Program-made: the position numbers and the translations under genes
Shown here: one piece after another, positions 1-6,434 of the stretch
Layout: each line of letters starts with the position of its first letter
Position numbering within the stretch: the first letter of the stretch is position 1
Source: Streptomyces sp. F001
GTDB lineage: Bacteria; Actinomycetota; Actinomycetes; Streptomycetales; Streptomycetaceae
Assembly: GCF_004187715.1 (NCBI RefSeq)
Contig: NZ_QZWF01000001.1
Coordinates: 434,001-498,000 of the forward strand
Reading direction: 5' to 3'
DNA length: 64,000 bases
The notes under the pieces: generated by a model
What the model was told of the DNA's origin: nothing
Databases searched by the model: none
The model's input: the letters and a program-made list of their open reading frames with translations, nothing else

Positions 1-1218
1 CTCCTGGAAGCAGGCGAGCAGGTTGCGGCTGCTGAACGGCAGCCCGGAGACGGGGCCCGCCTCGGGTTCGTTGCGGGTGCGCAGTTCGATCGGGTCGAGG
101 CCGCACTTCTCGGCGAGTTCGTCGAGCGCCGACTCCAGCGCGAACGAGCCCGGTGCCTCGCCCGGCGCCCGCATCCAGGTCGGGGTCGGCACATCGAGTC
201 GTACGACCTCGTTGGCGGTGTGGTGGGCGTCGGCGTCGTACATCACGCGGGCCGGCCCGGAGCTCGGCTCGACGAACTCGTGCACGGTCGACGTCACGCT
301 CAGTGAGCGGTGCTCCAGGGCGCGCAGCCGTCCGTCGGCGTCCGCCCCGAGCCGGACGCGCTGGGCGGTCGGGCTGCGGTAGCCGGCGAGCGAGAACATC
401 TGGCGGCGGGTGAGGACGACCCGGACCGGGCGCTGGAGGGCGGTCGCGGCCATCACGGCGGCCACCTGGTGTGCGCGGACGCCCTTGGACCCGAAACCGC
501 CGCCGATGTGTTCGGACCGCACGCGCACGGCGGACGGTTCGAGGGAGAACAGCGCCGCCAGCTCCTGCGCGACCCAGGTGCTGCCCTGGTTGGAGTCGAC
601 GACCTCCAGCCGGCCGCCGTCCCAGTGGGCCGTCGCCGCATGCGGCTCCATGGGATTGTGGTGCTCCTCGGGCGTGGTGTACTCGGCGTCCACCACGACG
701 GCGGACGCGGCGAGTTCGGACTCCAGGTCCCCCTTCTCCGTCGCCCCCGGCATGTGGGAGTCCACCGAGTAGGCGTCCGGGCGTCCGCCCGAGAACGCGA
801 CGTCGTGCGGCTCCTGCTCGTACGTCACGACCAGCGCCTCGGCGGCCTCCCGGGCCTGCTCGGACGTCTCCGCGACGACCAGTGCCACCGGCCAGCCCAT
901 GTGCGGCACGCGGTCGTGCTGGAAGAGGGCGGTGGTCGGCTCCGGCTTCACTCCCAGCAGGCCGACGTGGTCGGTGTCGACGCGGGGGGCGTTGCCGTGG
1001 TACAGAACGGCGAGGACGCCGGGCATGCCGAGGACGCCGTCGGCCTCCACCGAGCGGATGCGGCCGCGGGCCACGGTGGACAACGCGAGCCAGCCGTGGG
1101 CGAGTTCGGCGAAGGGGATCTCTCCGGCGTAGCGGGCGGCTCCGGTGACCTTGTCCACGCCCTCCACGCGGGAGTGGGCGGTGCCGACGGAGGGCGTCAG
1201 GCGGGTGGCCGTGGTCAT
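1..1218 (-). CDS. Molybdopterin-binding subunit of a PaoC/YagR-type aldehyde/xanthine oxidoreductase (3' end outside window)
   Basis: This frame runs unbroken from an ATG at 1218 to the left edge, so about 406 N-terminal residues are seen and the C-terminus, with the expected catalytic Glu, is missing. The product should carry the molybdenum cofactor and oxidise an aldehyde or N-heterocycle by hydroxylation. The opening resembles the family N-terminus (SRVEGVDKVTGAARYAGE), and the cofactor loop HIGGGFGSKG lies near residue 238. The ATG overlaps the stop of the FAD subunit (ATGA), so the three subunits are translationally coupled. No Tat signal is visible, which suggests a cytoplasmic enzyme, unlike E. 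coli PaoABC. The substrate cannot be read from sequence. Confidence 0.9.
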   Translation of the reverse strand, partial: MTTATRLTPSVGTAHSRVEGVDKVTGAARYAGEIPFAELAHGWLALSTVARGRIRSVEADGVLGMPGVLAVLYHGNAPRVDTDHVGLLGVKPEPTTALFQHDRVPHMGWPVALVVAETSEQAREAAEALVVTYEQEPHDVAFSGGRPDAYSVDSHMPGATEKGDLESELAASAVVVDAEYTTPEEHHNPMEPHAATAHWDGGRLEVVDSNQGSTWVAQELAALFSLEPSAVRVRSEHIGGGFGSKGVRAHQVAAVMAATALQRPVRVVLTRRQMFSLAGYRSPTAQRVRLGADADGRLRALEHRSLSVTSTVHEFVEPSSGPARVMYDADAHHTANEVVRLDVPTPTWMRAPGEAPGSFALESALDELAEKCGLDPIELRTRNEPEAGPVSGLPFSSRNLLACFQE

Positions 1219-2207
1219 CGGGCGGCCTCCTCGGCGAGTTCGGTCAGCACGGCCACGACGAGGTTGCGCATCAGGGTCACCTTGTATCGGTTGTCGGGCA
1301 GTGGTCGGGCGGCGGCCAGTTCGGCGTCCGCGGCGGCGGCGAAGGCCTCGGCGTCCGCCGGTCCCCCGGTCAGGAGGCGTTCGGCCTCGCGGGCCCGCCA
1401 GGGCCGGGACGCAACGGCGCCGAGGGCGAGGCGTACGTCTCGTACGACGCCGTCCCGGACGTCCATCGCGGCGGCGAGGGAGCCGATCGCGAAGGCGTAG
1501 GAGGCGCGCTCGCGGACCTTGCGGTAGCGCGAGTGGGCGGCGACCGGGGCGGGCGGCAGGGTGACGCCGGTGATCAGCGCGCCCGCCGGCAGCGCGGTCT
1601 CCAGGTGAGGTGTGTCGCCCACCGGCAGATAGAACTCGGTGAGCGGCAACTCTCCGGGCCCGTCGGCCGTTTCGTACGAGACGACGGCGTCGAAGGCGGT
1701 GAGGGCGACCGCCATGTCCGAGGGGTGGGTGGCCACGCAGTGCTCGGAGGCGCCCAGGACGGCGTGGTTACGGTGCTCGCCCTCGACGGCGGGGCAACCG
1801 CTGCCGGGTACGCGCTTGTTGCAGGGCTTGGTCACGTCGGCGAAGTAGCCGCAGCGGGTGCGCTGGAGGAGGTTTCCGCCGACGGTGGCCATGTTGCGCA
1901 GTTGTCCGGAGGCGCCGGCCAGGACCGCCTGCGTCAACGCCGGGTAGCGGCGGCGGACTTCGGGGTGGGCGGCGAGGTCGCTGTTGGTGACGGTCGCGCC
2001 GATACGCAGGCCGCCCTCCTCGGTCACCTCGATCCGGTCGAGGGGCAGTTCACGCACGTCGACGAGCCGGGCGGGCCGCTCGACGCCGGTCTTCATCAGG
2101 TCGACGAGGTTGGTGCCGCCGCCGAGGAAACGCGCGTCCGGATCGGCGCCGAGCAGCGCGACCGCGCCGGAGACGTCATGGGCCCGCTGATAGCCGAAGT
2201 CCCTCAT
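1215..2207 (-). CDS. FAD-binding subunit of the molybdenum hydroxylase, PaoB/YagS type with extra iron-sulfur ligands
   Basis: A 330-residue protein starting at ATG 2207, which overlaps the stop of the 2Fe-2S subunit. The FAD-binding motifs FLGGGTNLVDLM (about residues 27-38) and ATVGGNLLQRTRC (about 107-119) are present. Between them and THPSD lie four cysteines at about 119, 129, 138 and 157, in the pattern RCGYF, CNKR, GSGC and EHC. That insertion is the hallmark of PaoB-like subunits, where it binds an additional [4Fe-4S] cluster, and ordinary CoxM-type subunits lack it. The subunit should pass electrons from the molybdenum centre to FAD. Downstream it overlaps the molybdopterin subunit by four bases. 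Confidence 0.92.
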   Translation of the reverse strand: MRDFGYQRAHDVSGAVALLGADPDARFLGGGTNLVDLMKTGVERPARLVDVRELPLDRIEVTEEGGLRIGATVTNSDLAAHPEVRRRYPALTQAVLAGASGQLRNMATVGGNLLQRTRCGYFADVTKPCNKRVPGSGCPAVEGEHRNHAVLGASEHCVATHPSDMAVALTAFDAVVSYETADGPGELPLTEFYLPVGDTPHLETALPAGALITGVTLPPAPVAAHSRYRKVRERASYAFAIGSLAAAMDVRDGVVRDVRLALGAVASRPWRAREAERLLTGGPADAEAFAAAADAELAAARPLPDNRYKVTLMRNLVVAVLTELAEEAAR

Positions 2208-2758
2208 GCTGCCGCCTCCTCGTCCACCGCCGCCGCCTGGGCCACGGCCTGGACGATCGACACGTACGCACCACAGCGGCACAGGTTGCCGCTCATCCGC
2301 TCCCGGATCTCCTCCGCCGTCAGCGGTGGCGGCCCCGCTTCGGGCCGGACGTCGTCGGTGACGGCGCTCGGCCAGCCCGCCGCGTGTTCCTCGATCATCG
2401 CGACGGCCGAACAGATCTGGCCCGGCGTGCAGTAACCGCACTGGAAGCCGTCGAGATCGAGGAACGCCTGCTGCACCGGATGCAGCCGCTCACCGTCGGC
2501 CACGCCCTCGATGGTGGTGATCTCACGCCCCTCGGCGGCCACCGCCAGTTGCAGACAGGCCACGGCCCGTCGACCGTCGACCAGAACCGTGCATGCACCG
2601 CATTGCCCCTGGTCACAGCCCTTCTTGGTACCGGTCAGATCGAGACGTTCACGTAGTGCGTCGAGCAGGGTGGTGCGATGGTCGACGGACAGCGGATATT
2701 TCTCGCCATTGATGGTCAGAGTGATGGCGCTGGACGTCGAGGAGGGGGCTGGGGCCAT
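2204..2758 (-). CDS. 2Fe-2S subunit of the molybdenum hydroxylase, PaoA/YagT type
   Basis: First gene of the minus-strand operon, 184 residues from ATG 2758. A GAAGG ribosome site sits a few bases upstream; in-frame codons further upstream lack one. The plant-ferredoxin cluster ligands are Cys48, Cys53, Cys56 and Cys68. The second, all-alpha 2Fe-2S domain has Cys107/Cys110 (QCGYCTPGQ) and Cys160/Cys162 (CRCGAY). E. coli PaoA has a Tat leader, but here the N-terminus is only a short Ala/Pro/Ser stretch, so export is unlikely. The stop overlaps the FAD subunit start (ATGA). The divergent TetR gene and the palindromes at 2925-2968 are its likely control. Confidence 0.93.
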   Translation of the reverse strand: MAPAPSSTSSAITLTINGEKYPLSVDHRTTLLDALRERLDLTGTKKGCDQGQCGACTVLVDGRRAVACLQLAVAAEGREITTIEGVADGERLHPVQQAFLDLDGFQCGYCTPGQICSAVAMIEEHAAGWPSAVTDDVRPEAGPPPLTAEEIRERMSGNLCRCGAYVSIVQAVAQAAAVDEEAAA

Positions 2759-2820
2759 GATCAGCCTTCTTTCGCATATCCGGAGCACGTCGGGGGACGA
2801 CCCGGCAAGCAGATGAATCG

Positions 2821-2849
2821 GGACGTATCGCTAGATCAATGGACGTATC
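2821..2849. repeat. 9-bp direct repeat, 20-bp period, between the Mo-hydroxylase operon and tetR
   Basis: GGACGTATC occurs at 2821-2829 and again at 2841-2849, about two helical turns apart and 63-91 bp upstream of the minus-strand operon start. It could be an activator site or chance. It is separate from the inverted repeats further right. Confidence 0.35.
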
Positions 2850-2924
2850 AGAAGAGTCGAGAGGCAGGGGGATGGCGCCGCATATGGCGAGATCGGCTCG
2901 TCCGTAGGTATGGTGAACCTAAGC

Positions 2925-2968
2925 GGACAACTGTCCACTACAGAAAAACGTACCGGACAGTTGTCCGG
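2925..2968. promoter_or_regulatory. Twin palindromic operators, probably for the adjacent TetR regulator
   Basis: GGACAACTGTCC at 2925-2936 and CCGGACAGTTGTCCGG at 2953-2968 share the palindromic core GGACA-N2-TGTCC. Their centres are about 30 bp apart, so they lie on one face of the helix. They sit just upstream of the tetR GTG start at 3001 and about 170 bp from the divergent operon start. This is the usual layout for a TetR protein that represses itself and a divergent target. The binding itself is inferred. Confidence 0.75.
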
Positions 2969-3000
2969 TTAGCAAGGCGGGATTCCGGCCAGGAGGACGA

Positions 3001-3579
3001 GTGCAGGAGAAGAAGCACGCACCTCTGCGCTCGGACGCGCAGCGAAACCGCGAGCGCATCCTGAAGGTGGCCCTGGTCGAGCTGACCCGCTCCGCGGACA
3101 CCCCCTTGAGCGCGATCGCCAAGAAGGCGTGCGTCGGTCAGGGCACGTTCTACCGCCACTTCCCCAACCGCGAGTCGCTCGTACTGGAGATCTACCGCCA
3201 CGAGATGCAGCAGGTCGCCGACTCCGCGGCCCAGCTGCTCGAGACCTGGGAACCGGACCGTGCGCTACGGGAGTGGATGGACCGCCTCGCCCAGTTCGCC
3301 ATGACCAAGGCCGGCCTGGCGGACGCCTTCCGCCAGGCCGCCAACCCGCCGGGGACCCTCCACAAACCCGGCCCCACCCCGATGATCGCCGCGGCCGAAC
3401 TCCTGATCCGCGCCAACGAGGAGGCGGGCACCATCCGCCCCGGAGTCACCGCGGACGATTTCCTCCTCGCCATCTCCGGCCTCTGGCAGATCGACCCCCA
3501 CGGCGACTGGCAGCCCCGGGCCACCCGGCTCCTGGACCTCGTCATGGACGGACTGCGCGCGGGAGCACCCGGGCGGTGA
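3001..3579 (+). CDS. TetR-family transcriptional regulator
   Basis: A 192-residue protein from GTG 3001, preceded by AGGAGGACGA. The N-terminal helix-turn-helix spans about residues 12-65: RSDAQRNRERILKVALVEL, then SAIAKKACVGQGTFYRHF. The C-terminal half is helical and ligand-sensing but has no diagnostic motif. It is transcribed away from the molybdenum hydroxylase operon across a 242-bp gap holding two copies of a perfect palindrome. That makes it the probable repressor of the operon and of itself, with an effector likely related to the enzyme substrate. The family call is firm; the target and ligand are inferred. Confidence 0.93.
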   Translation: MQEKKHAPLRSDAQRNRERILKVALVELTRSADTPLSAIAKKACVGQGTFYRHFPNRESLVLEIYRHEMQQVADSAAQLLETWEPDRALREWMDRLAQFAMTKAGLADAFRQAANPPGTLHKPGPTPMIAAAELLIRANEEAGTIRPGVTADDFLLAISGLWQIDPHGDWQPRATRLLDLVMDGLRAGAPGR

Positions 3580-3788
3580 CGCGGATCCCGGCGCGGTAGT
3601 GCCATGCGCGCCACATGTGCCTCCGCACACCTTCTCCACATCTTCTGCAAAGTCAACAGCCATTCCGTGTAGCCCGTATCAACAACCGTTCCCCCGTGCT
3701 CCTTTGCGCACCTGCGCGCCCCCATGGAAAGAGGATTCAAGGGCCGACGGCCGGTTGGACTGGGCAGAACAAAGGTTCAGGCGCCAGG

Positions 3789-3806
3789 TCGGTGAGCGGT
3801 CACCGA
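3789..3806. promoter_or_regulatory. Perfect 7-4-7 inverted repeat upstream of the P450 gene
   Basis: TCGGTGA-GCGG-TCACCGA ends 33 bp before the P450 ATG in a 260-bp gap that holds no gene I can support. Its place and symmetry suit an operator for a dimeric regulator. The LAL protein two genes downstream or the TetR protein upstream could be the ligand, but neither can be shown from sequence. Confidence 0.5.
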
Positions 3807-3839
3807 TTTCCATGGGTCGACTGAGGCAGGGGGTATTCG

Positions 3840-5234
3840 ATGAGCGGTACTGTGACCGAACCGGGGCGGATATGGACCGTGGGTACTGCGCCGGGCATAT
3901 TCCCGTTCGCCAGTCATGCTATCGCCTTGTTCCGGCGCCCGCTGGACTTCCTGAATTCCCTTCCCGCGCACGGAGATCTGGTCGAGATACGCCTGGGCCC
4001 CATGCGCGCCTGGGTGGCGTGTGATCCCGAACTGGTCCACCAGATGCTGATGGACCCGCACACCTTCGACAAGGGCGGTCCACTGTACGACCGCCTCGGC
4101 GCGCTGATGGGCGACGGCCTCGTCACATGCCGCCAGAATGCGCATCGCCGGCAACGCACACTCCTGCAGCCCGGCTTCCGCCCGTCCCGTGTCGCCTCGT
4201 ACACGCAACTGATGGGCGAGGAGGCCGATGCGCTGTGCCGCGCATGGCGGCCGGGAGAGCGGGTCGATGTCACCGCGGCGATGATGGGACTGACGACGCG
4301 GGTGACGAGCCGGGTGCTGTTCTCCGATTCGCTGGACGCGGAGCGGGCGAGAGCCGTGCGTAAGAGCCTTGCCGCCGTCGTGCGGGGCCTCTTCGTCCGC
4401 ACAGTGGTGCCGATGGACGCCCCGTTCCGTGTCCCGACGCCCGCCAACCGCCGTTACCGGGACGCACTCGTACGCCTGCACACGCTCGTCGACTCCCTCA
4501 TCGCCGAACGCCGGCAGGGCACGCCCCGCAACGATCTGCTGGGAACCCTGCTGAAGGCCGAGTACGGAGGCGAAGGAACGGACGGGCTCACCGAGCAGGA
4601 GATCCACGACCAGCTCATCACGCTCCTGCTCACCGGGGTCGAGACCACGGCGATGTGCCTGTCCTCGGCCTTCGGCCTCCTGGCGGCGAATCCCGAGGCG
4701 GAACGCCGCCTCCACCGCGAAGTCGACACGGTCCTCGACGATCAGCGCGCTCCGGGACCCGACGAGTTGGCGCGTCTCGCCTACGCCAGGTGCGTGGTCA
4801 CCGAGACGCTGCGCGTGCATCCACCCGGCTGGCTGTTCACCCGGGTCACCACCGAGGAAACCCGGTTCGCGGGCCGCCGGCTGCCCCGCGGAGCCACTGT
4901 CCTGTACAGCCCGTACCTCCTGCACCACGACCCCGCGTCCTTTCCCGAGCCCGAACAGTTCCTTCCCGAACGCTGGTTTCCCGAGCGGGCCACGTCCGTA
5001 CCGAAGGGCGCGATGCTGCCTTTCGCCGCGGGAAACCGCAAATGCATCGGCGACACCTTCGCCATGGCGGAGGCCACCGTGGCCCTCGCGACCATTGCCG
5101 GCCGATGGCGTTTGCGCCCGCTGTCGCGGCATATCGGACCACCGCGTCCCGCGGTGACATTGGGACCGAGGTCGCTGGTGATGATCTGCGAATCACGTCA
5201 GACGCACGTGACAGGACTTCCGAATGGCAGGTGA
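3840..5234 (+). CDS. Cytochrome P450, probable terpene hydroxylase
   Basis: A 464-residue P450 from ATG 3840, with AGGCAGGGGG upstream. The I-helix oxygen-activation motif GVETT has its Glu near residue 268, the ExxR motif (ETLR) starts at about Glu322, and the haem loop FAAGNRKCIG has the thiolate ligand near Cys402. No membrane anchor is visible, so it should be soluble and need separate ferredoxin and reductase partners, which are not encoded nearby. The stop overlaps a GTG start of the terpene synthase gene (GTGA). The enzyme therefore probably oxidises the product of that synthase, as CYP170A1 does for epi-isozizaene. Overall layout recalls CYP170, but orthology is not claimed. Confidence 0.93.
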   Translation: MSGTVTEPGRIWTVGTAPGIFPFASHAIALFRRPLDFLNSLPAHGDLVEIRLGPMRAWVACDPELVHQMLMDPHTFDKGGPLYDRLGALMGDGLVTCRQNAHRRQRTLLQPGFRPSRVASYTQLMGEEADALCRAWRPGERVDVTAAMMGLTTRVTSRVLFSDSLDAERARAVRKSLAAVVRGLFVRTVVPMDAPFRVPTPANRRYRDALVRLHTLVDSLIAERRQGTPRNDLLGTLLKAEYGGEGTDGLTEQEIHDQLITLLLTGVETTAMCLSSAFGLLAANPEAERRLHREVDTVLDDQRAPGPDELARLAYARCVVTETLRVHPPGWLFTRVTTEETRFAGRRLPRGATVLYSPYLLHHDPASFPEPEQFLPERWFPERATSVPKGAMLPFAAGNRKCIGDTFAMAEATVALATIAGRWRLRPLSRHIGPPRPAVTLGPRSLVMICESRQTHVTGLPNGR

Positions 5235-6247
5235 CAACGGTGTCCACAACGTATGAGGGAATTCCCACCGCACCCCACAACGGAATTTCAACAGGAAATC
5301 TCAAGGAACTGATCGAGGCCACCCTCTACATGCCTTTCCCGTTTCTGAGCAATCCCCATCAATCCGAAGCCGCAGCCGGCGTCGACACATGGTTGCGCGC
5401 CTGGGGACTGGCCGGCGATCCCTCTGTAGCGGAGATGATCGCCCGCACCCGCCCGGCCGAACTCGCGTCCTACAACAGCCCGACGATGGACGTCGAGGTC
5501 CTCCAACTCGTGGCCGATCAGATCGCCTACCAGTTCATCTTCGACGACCGGGCGGAGGAGGTCGGCCGACGGCAGCCCAGCCGGCTGCTGCCCATGTTGT
5601 GCGAAAGCATCAGGATCCTGCGGGACGACGAGACGCCCAGCACCACGCTCGGGGCGGCCCTGGCCGACCTCTACCGCCGGGTTCAGGAACGGTGCACGCC
5701 CGCGCAGGCAGCGCGATGGGCATGGAACAGCCGGGAGTACGTGCACGGGCTGTTGTACGAGGCGGTGGCCCAGACCCACTCGCTTCCCCTGCGGATCGGA
5801 CTCAACAGCTCGATACGCGCGCTCATTGCGGGTGTCGAGCCCTTCTACCCGCTGTGCGAGGCTGCAGGTCCGCACGAGTTGAACCCCGAGGAGCTGCATC
5901 ACCCCGTCATGCGGCGACTGGGCAGGCTGTCGGCAGACGCGGCGGTGTGGATACCCGACTTGTTCTCCGCGGTGAAGGAGCAGCGCGCGGGCGGAATGAT
6001 CAATCTGGCCCTGGCCCACCAGAGCACGTACCGCTGTTCCCTGCCGCAAGCGATCACACTGGCCATCCGGCAGATCAACAGCACGATCGGCGAGTTCGAG
6101 AGGCTCTACGAGGAGATCGAACCGCAGCTGAGCGCAGCAGGCGTCAGCTACGTGGACGGCATGGTGGGCTGGATCCGCGGCTGCTACTACTGGTCCTGCA
6201 CCGTGCCGCGCTACGCGGACACAGCGGCTGCCTCCGCGCTCCCCTGA
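5231..6247 (+). CDS. Class I terpene synthase with an atypical NSE motif
   Basis: A 338-residue protein if it starts at GTG 5231, which overlaps the P450 stop; GTG 5240, with AGGTG upstream, is an equally good start. The aspartate-rich Mg2+ motif is FDDRAEE, residues 104-110. The NSE region reads IPDLFSAVKE (241-250): the usual leading Asn is Pro242, while Ser246 and Glu250 are kept. Arg196, exactly 46 residues before this motif, fits the diphosphate sensor, and the C-terminal RY pair is at 327-328. The enzyme should cyclise a prenyl diphosphate, probably FPP, in the cytosol. It does not show the long or diagnostic features of geosmin or 2-methylisoborneol synthases. The Pro substitution may reduce or alter metal binding. 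Confidence 0.88.
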   Translation: MTTVSTTYEGIPTAPHNGISTGNLKELIEATLYMPFPFLSNPHQSEAAAGVDTWLRAWGLAGDPSVAEMIARTRPAELASYNSPTMDVEVLQLVADQIAYQFIFDDRAEEVGRRQPSRLLPMLCESIRILRDDETPSTTLGAALADLYRRVQERCTPAQAARWAWNSREYVHGLLYEAVAQTHSLPLRIGLNSSIRALIAGVEPFYPLCEAAGPHELNPEELHHPVMRRLGRLSADAAVWIPDLFSAVKEQRAGGMINLALAHQSTYRCSLPQAITLAIRQINSTIGEFERLYEEIEPQLSAAGVSYVDGMVGWIRGCYYWSCTVPRYADTAAASALP

Positions 6248-6434
6248 GATCGTCGGCTCCCAACCAGGGCCGATTCGAGCTACGTTACCCAGAAGAGGTG
6301 ACGTCCACGCCGCCACGGCGGATGATTCACCCGTCTCTGTCGTTCTGGTTCGCCAGTCCGACCCCTGCGCCGCTGCGAGGGCGTACTCTCGGCGCTGTCT
6401 TCCGAGGGCCGACGACTGGAAGCGGGTACGGCAC

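Noticed and set aside
5231..6247. Identification of the terpene synthase as geosmin, 2-MIB or epi-isozizaene synthase
   Set aside because: Single-domain length excludes geosmin synthase, the 2-MIB metal motif and methyltransferase neighbour are absent, and the altered NSE motif does not match epi-isozizaene synthase.
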